Shown: positions 32,564 to 41,636 of the stretch, piece by piece
Position numbering within the stretch: the first letter of the stretch is position 1
Layout: each line of letters opens with the position of its first letter
From: Macrolepiota albuminosa
Lineage: Eukaryota > Basidiomycota > Agaricomycetes > Agaricales > Agaricaceae
DNA: 64,000 nt
Direction: 5' to 3'
Assembly: GCA_027475525.1 (NCBI GenBank)
Contig: JAMWFC010000044.1
Location: forward strand, 1,427,340 to 1,491,339
The notes under the pieces: generated by a model
Databases searched by the model: none
Told to the model about the DNA's origin: nothing
Seen by the model: the letters and a program-made list of their open reading frames with translations, nothing else
Translations under genes and position numbers: made by a program

Positions 32564-32790
32564 ATCCGATCCTCAGCTGCCCCAGGGCTCCTCAGAAAGG
32601 ACCAAATGCCCTCTTTCACCCTCCATAATGACGAACGGAGCGTCGAAAACGTTTCGCACGGCTGTGATTGGCCATTGCAACGTCCACATTCTCCCCCCCA
32701 TCACCTCCTCCCTTATCCAATCCTCAGCTGCCCCAGGGCTCCTCAGAAAGGACCAAATGCCCTTTCTCACCCTCCATAGTGGCGAACGGA
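32564..32790. repeat. Imperfect tandem duplication, period ~151 bp
   Basis: A block containing CCTCAGCTGCCCCAGGGCTC occurs at 32571 and again at 32722, with divergence between copies. Unlike the 77-bp cases the copies differ, so this looks like a real old duplication. Confidence 0.7.
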
Positions 32791-33249
32791 ACGTGCAGAC
32801 ATGCAGGGAAGACAACTAGAACGTGTGATATCACAGTCTGGAGAACCACTGGGAGGCAGGGAGGGCTGAGTTCTCAGCGTAAGCGTATAGTCGTCTAGTA
32901 GAGACACTGATGTCGTCAAAGAGGTAGTGGAGGAAGCTGAAGAAGGCTCCATCTCTGTCTCTGTCTCAATGTGCACAGAGTGCATCGTATCAGTGTCAGT
33001 CTCGGTTCCTTTGTCTTCCAGATACTGCACAATCAGCTCATGTGCCCAGACAGTCGATCTCCGCCCATCCTTCATCTGACTCTGCAAACTTTCATTTCTG
33101 GAAGAAGAGTGATGATGAATGTACATTGGGATGTGTGGCGGGGGCTGGAGATTTAGGAGAGCGACAAAACACCCTCTAACTGCAGAGCCAAACATTGCAA
33201 CCTTGAAGTATGTACATTCTTCCGTCGCGTACCAAAAATACAAATTCAA
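32767..33249 (-). CDS. Hypothetical protein or exon (160 codons)
   Basis: Open minus-strand frame with a hydrophobic start (VAMFGSAVRGCFVALLNLQPPPHIPMYIHHH) and a Ser/Thr/Glu-rich acidic second half (TETDTDTMHSVHIETETEMEPSSASSTTS). The apparent start is a TTG, so this is more likely an internal or terminal exon than a whole gene. Its 5' part belongs to a 225-bp segment repeated at 33542-33766. The minus-strand neighbour at 34060 could be the start of the same gene. No family recognised. Confidence 0.35.
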   Translation of the reverse strand: MNLYFWYATEECTYFKVAMFGSAVRGCFVALLNLQPPPHIPMYIHHHSSSRNESLQSQMKDGRRSTVWAHELIVQYLEDKGTETDTDTMHSVHIETETEMEPSSASSTTSLTTSVSLLDDYTLTLRTQPSLPPSGSPDCDITRSSCLPCMSARSVRHYGG

Positions 33250-33766
33250 AAGATTATGTACAAAAAGATCAAAACGGTATCATCTGTGGACTTTCAATAA
33301 ACGAAGTGGACACTTTCTTATGCCAATCTTACCGCAAACATTGGACGTTGACCCCTGATGGTCTCTATTGCTTCATTTCGACCTCGGCCAAAGCATGCCA
33401 CCTCTTCTGTCAAAGCCATTTCAACACCTAGAACTAGGTCCACGCTTGAGAGTCAACTGAAGCTGGACTGACACCAACGTAGTCCAGAGAAAGACCAGTA
33501 TCTGGGTATGCTTCAATCGGAAGGTCGAGCATGACTGATTCAGGAGAGCGACAAAACACCCTTTAACTGCAGAGCCAAACATCGCAACCTTGAAGTATGT
33601 ACATTCTTCCGTCGCGTATCAAAAATACAAATTCAAAAGACTATGTACAAAAAGATCAAAATGGTATCATCTGTGGACTTTCAGTAAACGAAGCGGACAC
33701 TTTCTTATGCCAATCTTACCGTGAACATTGGACGTTGACCCCTGATGGTCTCTATCGCTTCATTTT
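33155..33766. repeat. Pair of ~225-bp direct repeats
   Basis: 33155-33379 and 33542-33766 are nearly identical with a few substitutions, separated by 162 bp. Both contain, on the minus strand, a coding-like segment EAIETIRGQRPMF followed by a GTAAGATTGG donor. An AG at the expected acceptor is present in the right-hand copy and lost in the other. Confidence 0.8.
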
Positions 33767-34060
33767 GAGTAAAGTCTTCAGTACTTGCACGACTGATACC
33801 TATAAACAAAATGTCTAGTTTTATGCACTAAGAGAAACACCAGTACTTACGTTTGAAGAAATGAAATTGACTTTTTGGATGTTTTCCGTAGTCTGTATGT
33901 ATTGGTTTAGTGGAGTAATTATAATTAGTACGCATGTTAGTTGACTCACCAGATATAATGTTGGAGCCGCATGGATACATCTTACTTTTTGAGGCTTCAT
34001 TGGAGGCCTAGAGATGCGGTAATTGAGGCTGAAGATTGATTCTTCAGAAAAGGAAGACAT
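33767..34060 (-). pseudogene. Candidate 5' end of a spliced minus-strand gene
   Basis: ATG 34060 opens MSSFSEESIFSLNYRISRPPMKPQK. Good splice signals follow: donor GTGAGT at 33949 with branch-like TACTAAT and acceptor ending at 33893, a 42-nt exon (33892-33851), then GTAAGT at 33850 to TATAG at 33800. With these sites the next exon meets a stop after 15 codons, while a neighbouring frame (RASTEDFTQNEAIETIRGQRPMFT) stays open. So either a splice site is misplaced or the gene is broken. Function unknown. Confidence 0.3.
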
Positions 34061-34137
34061 GTCGAGTTCACTTGAGTGTTGTTGTTTTTAGCACAAAGAA
34101 ACAAAGAAAAGAGATCATGGTAACATCACATACAGGA

Positions 34138-34392
34138 CTACGAGGCTGCAGCTGAAACTTTGCAATATGGGAGACGGTCAAGTTGAATTACCAGCCTACA
34201 ATAGAGTATGCTGAAGTTGAGGTGACGACTTTGCAAGACACGTGCATACGCGATCGTGATCGTGGCTGTGCACGAGTCGACTTGTCGAGCGCCAGCACCG
34301 CCACACAGCACCGCCACACACTACGAGGCTACAAACTGAAACTTTGCAATATGATAGATAGTCAAGTTGAATTACAAGCGTACAAATAGACT
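34138..34392. repeat. Pair of ~65-bp direct repeats
   Basis: The segment CTACGAGGCT...GAAACTTTGCAATATG...GTCAAGTTGAATTAC...occurs at 34138-34206 and 34321-34392, with small differences. Between them lies a CpG-rich stretch. Origin unknown. Confidence 0.65.
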
Positions 34393-34440
34393 ATAATGGC
34401 TCTCCACCCCTGCCATTATATCAGCTACAATGTCCTCACT

Positions 34441-34643
34441 CACTGCTGGCACTGAAAGATGTTTCCATTGGAAAAAGTGTAAAAGAAACATGTTATACCA
34501 TTTCCAAAGTGCTGATTTCAGATAGAAAAAGGCACTTTGCTTTGTTTAAAGACTTTTTCTTCCAGAAAATGGTACATGGGAAATGGTATAACATGTTTCT
34601 TTTCTACTTTTTCCAATGGAAATACCTTTCAGCACCAGCAGTG
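34441..34643. mobile_element. CACTG-end MITE with 3-bp TSD (ACT)
   Basis: 203 bp. About 64-bp terminal inverted repeats start CACTGCTGG and end CCAGCAGTG; ACT flanks both ends (34438-34440, 34644-34646). CACTA/CACTG ends with a 3-bp target duplication fit the CACTA (EnSpm/CMC) superfamily, non-autonomous. Related in its ends to 59968-60819. Confidence 0.75.
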
Positions 34644-34794
34644 ACTGTGACTAGACTCCATTGCCTGCTCCTTGCTCTTTCCCTTGACCGAAAGAGGATC
34701 TGCTGGGCAGTTGGAGGTTGACGGTTGAGATAGACGGATGGATGGTTTTGATAGTCCCACAATTGGACTGGCTAGTTCATCTGCTAACTATTGG

Positions 34795-35200
34795 TTAGCT
34801 ATTTGAGCAGGAAAAGAGTTTCATACTGTCTTCACTCTCAATAATCGTCACTGACTTCTTTCTCAGTGATTTTTTCCCCTTTCCCTTGTTGCCAGGCTTG
34901 ATGGTTTTCTTGACAATCGTCAGGCTGCATGTTAATTTGCGAATGAGCTGGCAGGGATTGCATGCGGTGCCGCCCTTTGTTCTGACACACTGTAGCTGCT
35001 TACTTGCGCAATATTGGCAAAGGGGGTTGATGTGCTGACTCTCACAATGAGGTGCTGTCCTCAGATACCTGCTCAACAGCATCCCTCTAGTAATTTCCCC
35101 CTTCAGTATCCTGCCCTCTTGTTTTTCCTCTGCCTCTTCCTCTTCATCCTTGTCCTCATCCTTGTTCTCCTGCTCCTTCTGTCAACAATAGGTACTAGGA
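34795..35200 (-). pseudogene. Cysteine-cluster protein fragment (Zn2Cys6-like spacing)
   Basis: Minus strand, an acidic run (EDKDEEEEAEEKQEG) and then MLLSRYLRTAPHC, followed by six cysteines spaced C-x2-C-x6-C-x8-C-x2-C-x7-C (CQYCASKQLQCV...ACNPCQLIRKLTC), then a Lys-rich tail ending at 34795. The spacing fits the fungal Zn(II)2Cys6 pattern. However, such clusters also occur in repeated, transposon-linked ORFs of basidiomycetes, and everything around it is repeats, so I favour the latter. The upstream part (35200-35700) is broken by stops. Confidence 0.45.
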
Positions 35201-35789
35201 GGATGTTGACCAATATAGGTCATCCATTCTGGCTTCTTAGAATTTGGCAACAGACCAGACAAATCTCCTGCTGCTGGAGGACTCGGTTGTTTTCTCTTCT
35301 TCAGAATTGGTGATGGACCAGATGAATTTCCTGCTGCTGGCCTATGACCTATCTGGTCTTCTCATGCCAGTGCCATCAACTGACCAGCCTTGGTCAACAG
35401 ATCAGGTTGTTCTTTGCCCCTTCCGCTCCTCTGGGTCTATTTCTTTGCAGTATCCTTCAACTGCCTGGTCATATCCTTGTCAGAAAGCTTGCTCTGAAGT
35501 AGCAGGATAACTTTGTTGATGAAACTTCTCCTGGCATCAAGGAGGAGTTTTTTGTCATTCTTGATGTTCCTAACTATCAACCACATATCAATCTATAGGA
35601 CGACTATTAGTGCATGTCTATTAGGCAGGAGTGCTTGCATCTTACCAGGTCCTTCTGCTGTGCTTTGAGTTGACACAGGTCTCCTCTGAGAGCAAGGTAT
35701 AATATTCAAACATCTACATCAACAACTGTTCTTCATTAGACATGGCAGATGGAGGATTAAAGAAATGGATGAGAACTTTACATGAAGCA

Positions 35790-36117
35790 AGTTCTGAAAA
35801 TAAATATCATGTTACAGTTTAGTAAATAACAATTAGCTAAGCAGGTCAAAAATTCTAAACAGTTTGAAATAAATGCACTAATGGGAATCAAACCTGCCTA
35901 CTGCAAGACAAAATGAATACCAATGGATAATATTCCACTAGACCACCAATGCTTACTGCATACTGCTATGGTGTAAATAAACATCAGTCTAATATTCTGT
36001 GTGTGGTCAAAAATTCTTGACAGTTTAATGTCAATGCACTAGTGGGAGTTGAACTCACCTACTGCAAGATACAAGGAATACCAATTGGAAATATTCCATT
36101 ACACCACAGACGCTTAC
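35790..36117 (-). repeat. Tandem tRNA-derived SINE (two units)
   Basis: Two related units on the minus strand. Unit 1 has A box TGGTGTAATGG (36096-36106) and B box GAGTTCAACTC (36046-36056). Unit 2 has A box TGGTCTAGTGG (35935-35945) and B box GGTTTGATTCC (35884-35894). Unit 2 begins GCATTGGTGGTC, very like the start of tRNA-Gly. Each head is followed by a matching tail (GTGCATT...CAAACTG/AAACTGTC...GAATTTTTGACC). No tRNA fold survives well enough to call a gene. Confidence 0.65.
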
Positions 36118-36810
36118 TGTCACGACCCCTCCCCTCCGGATCCACCCCGGGACACCCCCAGAACACCACCCAAGACCCTCCCTCCGACCCCACAGGACAC
36201 GCCCCGCCATCACGTGCATCAAAAACTGCCATCAGCCACCACCAGCCCCGATCAATGATTGGATCACACGGCTTGCTCCCGGCCATCACACATCACGCAT
36301 CACAGCTCCCTCTGCGCCAATTGATTGCGCGTCCCACACGTGCAATCCAGGTATACAGTCCCTGCCCGCTACTCAATGACCCCCAGAACCCATCCCAGAC
36401 ACCCCGGAACCCCGAGACCTGGTCCCGTAGTACTTATAGCGTAGTTCCCTGTTGTATTCGTCAGTCTTGATATTACACTGCTTTACATTGCATTACTTGG
36501 ATTGTTGCATGCCCTCTGCTTGATTGGTATGCATTGACTGGCATGCTCTGACTGGCACGCTTGAATACTCGTGTGCTCTAAGATTGGTATGCACTTCGTG
36601 ACTTTAATCTGCTAACTTGGTCTCGTCTTAGAACCTCCAGTTCACGACTCGACCCCCATCCGAATCCCCCAGCTACTCACAACCCAAAACCCCTGGACCA
36701 AGTCCCCTCTCCCGGGATTGCCCCCATCCGTCCTGAGTATCCGTAGGTCAAGTCCGCATTGTAAGGGCGATTGCTTTCCCGGAAAGCCCCCAACTCAGCG
36801 GAACCTGACA
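36118..36810 (+). repeat. LTR-A copy without matching TSD
   Basis: 693 bp, TGTCACGACCCCTCCC...AACCTGACA, with ~50 bp missing relative to other copies near its 3' part. Rich in CpG, so relatively unmethylated or young. Flanks CTTAC and ATATG do not match, unlike the other solo LTR-A copies. Confidence 0.88.
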
Positions 36811-36917
36811 ATATGCCACTCCCTTCCACCTCAAAAAATCCATATGGGGACCTGTGGAAACATAGGTGGGCATCTATTCATTGTGTTATCTGACTTTTGA
36901 ATCTATCTGTTAGTAAC

Positions 36918-37030
36918 GGACCTGTGATGCAACGGTTAAATGTGTGTTCCATTGCTGGAGGCTTCCTTAAGGCTGGAGGTTCAATCTCCCCTTACAGGCA
37001 TACAGAGAACAGAGTCATCTTTTTTTTTTA
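36918..37030 (+). repeat. tRNA-like SINE head with T-run
   Basis: A box TGATGCAACGG (36925-36935) and B box GGTTCAATCTC (36978-36988) in pol III spacing; a GGAG/CTCC T-arm and a 5-bp CCTGT/ACAGG closing stem can form. A T-run at 37020-37029 would end pol III transcription. The anticodon arm is poor, so it is not a working tRNA gene. Confidence 0.5.
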
Positions 37031-37549
37031 GTCCAACCAGCCTCTGTGGACCTGAATAGGCCTCTGTGGATGTCCACTGGTGCCCTGCACAGGCCTGTGT
37101 GGGCCCACATAAGTTTGAGTCTGTCAACGTACGTCTGTGTAGATATCTGCTGGTAGCTTGCGTAGGCCTGTGTAGGTCTGCAGGGCCCTTTTGTGGACGT
37201 ATGCTGGTGTTGGGGGTGGGAAAAGGAGGGTTTATTCATGCTATGACGTCTGCCAATGGAGGAGATTTTCACTCGTGGGCTAATGCTTGCTGGCAGCTGC
37301 TGATGCACATTGACATCTGCCAGTGTCCACTGGCATCTGCTGGGCCTGCATGTGCATGTGTGTGCCTGCTTTTTATTGATCCAAGCATATTGTGACACAC
37401 CCGTAGCTCTGTATTCTATGGCACTGTGAGCACTGCTCCACTCCAGTGTAGTGGACTCTGCTGGACACATATGGTACAGCACAAAGCAAGCTCCCATACA
37501 ATGTATGACACGTATCATTGTGATGTCTCTATGTGAGCCTGGAACTAAA
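37031..37549. other. Repetitive TGTG-rich stretch
   Basis: Repeated words such as GGCCTGTGTGGG and TCTGTGGA suggest a decayed minisatellite. The long minus-strand open frame (37518-37015) is a by-product of this composition. Confidence 0.4.
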
Positions 37550-37945
37550 AGCTTTTCTTATATAGCAACAGACCTTTGCTGTTTCCTCCAACCTCACCTT
37601 CAATGTTGTCTCCTTTGATTCTGACCTCCGCTCCTGGGTTATCACAAACATTTCAGGGGAAGCAGTTAAACAGGGTGAGGAAGCCAAGAGGTTACCACTG
37701 GGAGCTCTGAAAAGAACCCTATGAGATAGTCCTAGGTTTGGGCAATCAGCAACAAAATCTTAGCAGGTACAGGCACTGCAGAAGGCACCAGGAAACACAC
37801 CCACAAGGCTACAGCTTTCTTTGATCTCACTTACATCAAATTCTACAATCTACAAGGAAACTTAGCCCCAATATGACAACTGATAGCAAAGCCCATCATA
37901 AGTGATTACAAACTCCAGACAAGCTTCAGGATAGAAGTCTGTCAC

Positions 37946-38236
37946 ATGAGGGTCATGGTTGGCATCTACTACCTTGACATGGAAAAATGGCTAGTTGAAT
38001 GCACATGGTGCAAATCAGATGGCCATCCAGCATTTGCATGCCCACTACTAAAGGCCAAAGACTGGCTTGGCCCATGCCCAGATAATGCAGAAAGGTTCAA
38101 ACAAAGGACAGCAACCATCAGAAATAAAGGTGGCCCCCCCTCAGCAGTGGGCAGAGGAGGCCTACCGAGGGGCCAAGGAAGAGGTTCTGGTGCTCTCAGT
38201 ACTCATGGCTTCATGAGTGGCACCTCTAGAACATAG
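37946..38236 (+). pseudogene. LINE-1 ORF1 C-terminal part with CCHC zinc knuckle
   Basis: Contains C-T-W-C-K-S-D-G-H-P-A-F-A-C (C-x2-C-x4-H-x4-C), then PLLKAKDWLGPCP and a Gly/Arg-rich tail (RGGLPRGQGRG), as in nucleic-acid binding ORF1 proteins of fungal LINEs. Upstream sequence back to ~37550 (SVFDSDLRSWVITNISGEAV-like in the plus strand) is probably the same protein, broken by stops. It lies about 800 bp before the endonuclease. Confidence 0.6.
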
Positions 38237-39039
38237 CCATCTGATTAGTGTGCTCTACTCTTGAAAATTAATTGCTGTTACTCACATGGACCAATTAGAG
38301 CACTTGAGCAAGCAATATGGTAAGAGTTTTTCAGCAACATGAGAAATGTGAACAGAAGAGGCACACCTGTTCCCGACTGCTGCAACCACATCAGATCTTA
38401 GAAATGGGTCTAGGTGCCAGTATGGCATAGTGCAAAACATACATGCTTATAGTTGTTGGTGAGACTGCGCTGGGCTTACAGCTACTCAATACCAGATGAC
38501 ATCCCCATTCATGTCTGATGGACTGAGGCCACCTAACTCCAGGGGGGCCTGGCTAGCCACTGTGGAGGATAAAAGGTAAACTAGCTATTAACACTAACAA
38601 AACTAACAGATATAGAACTCAATCCAGGTTAATTCAGGTAATAATAGAATGTGACTCTGCAGGCCTAGAGAAAGTAGTGCTTCACCCATGGGCTGTCCTC
38701 TGGAGGATGGGCTCCAGAGATTTGGAGTTGGGCAAGCAGTGAGAGGTAAATGTGAGGTAGGGCTGACAGGGTCATCCTCCCTCATCTCTACCAATGATCA
38801 GAGGCCCATTGTCTGGGAGGCAGTCAGCAACCCAGAAATCCCCCCAGTCTATAGAGCTGTAGAAGGTGTGCAGTCAGCACGTTGCCACCTAGTGGCAGAG
38901 AGGGACAGACATCTCCTCCCTGCACAGTTAGTGGATAGGCCACAGTCAGTGCTAAATGTTACATCTATTCCCATCTATGCATTAGCACATGCACCACAGA
39001 CCTCATGCGATCTGAGACCAAATGGGCAGAACCGGGACC

Positions 39040-39987
39040 CCTATACCAAGGCCTCAATTAAAATAGCCTCCCTCAATATTAGAGGCTACAAGAACTCTGG
39101 AGGCAGGTCCTTTAAATGGAACTACATGAACCAGCTGATACACGATAAAAAGATCAGAATCTTAGCAATTCAAGAAGCACACCTAGATGAAGAATGGAGG
39201 GCAGCTACTGAGAAACTTTTTAAGAAGAGACTAAGGATATTTGTCTTGAGCAACCCCAACAATCCAAAAGGGAAGAGTGGTGTTGCTTTTGTAATCAACA
39301 AGAACCTAGTCAGTGCATCAGGTGCTAATTTTGAAGAGGTAGTCCAAGGGAGAGCTGTGCTCCTCTGAGCCAACTGGCACAGAAACCAGAGGATCACAAT
39401 CATGGCAGTGTATACATTTAATGTGACAGCCTCAAATGCATTGGATAATGTGGAATTCTGGAAAAAAGTGATCAAATACCTTGATGACAGACCAAGACTA
39501 AAGGTTGATATGATGCTAGGACTTCAATATAGTTGAAGAAAAAATTGATTGCAACCTAATGAGGGAGGACCCCACAAACACAAAACTGTTTCTGAGCATT
39601 GTAAAAGATAGGCTGCAACTCATTAATGGTTGGCACGACACTTTCCTGGACACAAAAGCTTTTAGCTTTGCACAAGAAGCAACCCTAACACAATCACACC
39701 TTGATAGATTCTATGTGTCAGACAAGGTGTGCAAAACAGTAAGAGAATGGCAAATAGAATCTACTGGGGTCCCAAATACTGACCATGATTTAGTTTTGGT
39801 CAGGGTTGCCCATGCAAATGCTCCAAAAATAGGGAAGGATAGATGGGCTTTCCCAACCCACTTGCTCCAAGACAAAACCCTGAGGAAAATTATGCATGAA
39901 ACTGAAATTGCAGCCCTGGATAAGATCAATGACCTACAAGGACACCAGTCAGGAGGCTTAAACCCACAGCAAATCTACCTTGAGTAG
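39040..39987 (+). pseudogene. LINE-1 apurinic-type endonuclease domain
   Basis: First part in one frame to 39368: IKIASLNIRGYKNSGG ... ILAIQEAHLDEEW ... GKSGVAFVINKNLV (N, E of the exonuclease-endonuclease-phosphatase fold). A frameshift between 39368 and 39559 is followed by LDRFYVSDKV ... NTDHDLVLVRV, the DxR...DHD end of the fold. It would nick target DNA to prime reverse transcription. The open region left of 39040 (38688-39039) has no clear homology. Nonfunctional because of the frameshift and TGA/TAG stops. Confidence 0.75.
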
Positions 39988-40224
39988 AAGGTGAACCTTG
40001 TCTCTGAGACAAAGAAAAGGGATAAGATGATTACCCTGAAGTTTACAAAACGCCTTGGCCTGTTAATGTCTGACCTCAGAAAAGTGGAGGCTAATGACAC
40101 AATGCCAGAAGAGGAGAAGAGAGCCTGTGCCATGGTGCTGAAAGCAGAAATAAGGGACCTTGAAAGACAATGACACAACAATGTCAGAACTAAGTGTGCA
40201 ATCCATAACTGGCTGGAAGGTGAA

Positions 40225-41600
40225 ATGATCTGCAAGTACTGGATAAAAACAAACAAGGAGGCTAAGCTCAGGGACATGATCTACATGTTGCAAAAAAGAG
40301 GGTCTACTGACAACATCCTAGATAACGTGCTACATGAAAGAGACTCAAAAAAAATGGCCAAAATGACAAAAGTCTATCATGATAACCTGCAAAGCGACAA
40401 AATGGATATCAGTGAAGCTGTGAGAGAATCAAAAATTGCAGAAACCCTCAGTAGGGTCACAGCTAAGCCCTCAGAAGTTCAGGTACTCACACTAACCAAA
40501 GAACTTCTGAGGGATGAGGTTCTTGGAGCCCTCAAAGGCTTGAGTAGTGACTCAGCTCCAGGCCTTGATGGCATTACTTACGAGCTGCTGAAGTATCTAA
40601 ACAAATGTCATGAGGAAAACACAAGACTCAACAGACCTGCTTTTGATGTAGCGCAACTATTGATGGAAGTGTTCAATGATATCAAACAGCATGGCATGGA
40701 TGAAAAACTCAAATTTGCAAAAGGCTGGATGTGCCCATTGTACCAAAAAAACAACAGGGATGACATTGCAAACTATAGGCCAATCACCTGTCTGAATTCT
40801 GATTATAAGCTCTTCACAAAAGTTCTAGCAGCCTAGCTAGCTGGAGTAGCCCCATCACTTATACACAAAAGTCAGGCCAGGTTCATAAAGGGCAGGAGAA
40901 TTGCTGACCAAACCAGGTTAATCAAGTTGATGATAGACTTTGCAGAGACAACAGAACAGAACAGCTTGATTATGGCCCTTGACCAAGAAAAAGCTTATGA
41001 TAGGATTGACCATGCTTATCTGTGGAGGACCCTTGCAGCCTTTGGAATACCAGATGATTTTACCAGCATGGTTAAAGAGCTCTACAGGCTCATGAAGTCC
41101 TGAGTAATGGTTAATGGTCATCTTAGCTTGCCGTGGAGGATAACAAGAGGGGTAAGACAGGATGATCCCCTTTCCTGCCTTCTTTTCAACCTGGCAATAG
41201 AGTTCCTTGCAATCTCATTGCGTGCCTTGAACCTGAAAGGTTTCACAGTTCCTAGGCATAAGGAAAAGTTAATCGCCAGTCTTTTTACAAATGATACAAT
41301 TACTTTCCTGTCAGAAGACAATAACATCAGAGAACTCCAGACCCTCCTTGATGACTGGTGTACTGCCTTGTCAGCAAGGTTCAACCTCACAAAAACCAAG
41401 ATCATACCGATAGGCATGAAAGCTTTTTGCAAGATAGTCTGTAGAACCAGGAGAGTGAAGGACAATCACCCCCAAATACCTGACAACATCTATATAGCCA
41501 AGGATGGTGAAGGTGTCTGCATCCTGGGAGCATGGAGTTGTAACAACATGAGTGCAGAGGGACTTATGGGGCCCAGTGGTCAAGAAGGTGGATAAACACC
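40225..41600 (+). pseudogene. LINE-1 reverse transcriptase
   Basis: Continuous in one frame except for TAG 40834-40836 and TGA 41101-41103. Motifs: SDSAPGLDGITYELLK, NYRPITCLNSDYKLFTKVLA, then ALDQEKAYDRIDHAYLW (catalytic Asp), RGVRQDDPLSCLLFNLAIE, and LFTNDTITFLS where active copies have F-A-D-D. The first Asp of that box is now Asn and Ala is Thr, both G-to-A changes, so catalysis is lost. It ends in the region PDNIYIAKDGEGVCILGAW near 41540. Confidence 0.8.
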
Positions 41601-41636
41601 TCAAGAGATAGGAGCTGAGTCACGTTCATAAATGCC

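Larger units (their letters stand above)
37550..41620 (+). mobile_element. LINE-1: non-LTR retrotransposon, decayed
   Basis: In order on the plus strand: a CCHC zinc-knuckle ORF1 end (37946-38236), endonuclease (39040-39987) and reverse transcriptase (40225-41600). Coding stops abruptly near 41620, before any RNase H. The 5' limit is estimated. Many in-frame stops. Confidence 0.75.

Noticed and set aside
32571..32790. Assembly artefact for the 151-bp tandem repeat
   Set aside because: Copies have diverged at several positions and the period is not 77; an old biological duplication is more likely.
34795..35082. Zn2Cys6 transcription factor gene
   Set aside because: Cysteine spacing fits, but there is no basic linker or fungal regulator middle domain, the upstream frame is broken and the setting is all repeats.
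36918..37000. Possible functional tRNA gene
   Set aside because: A and B boxes and a T-arm are present but the anticodon and acceptor stems pair poorly; better read as a SINE head.
37015..37518. 167-codon open frame on the minus strand
   Set aside because: It follows a CTGTGTGGG-type repetitive stretch and has no recognisable domain; composition explains the open frame.
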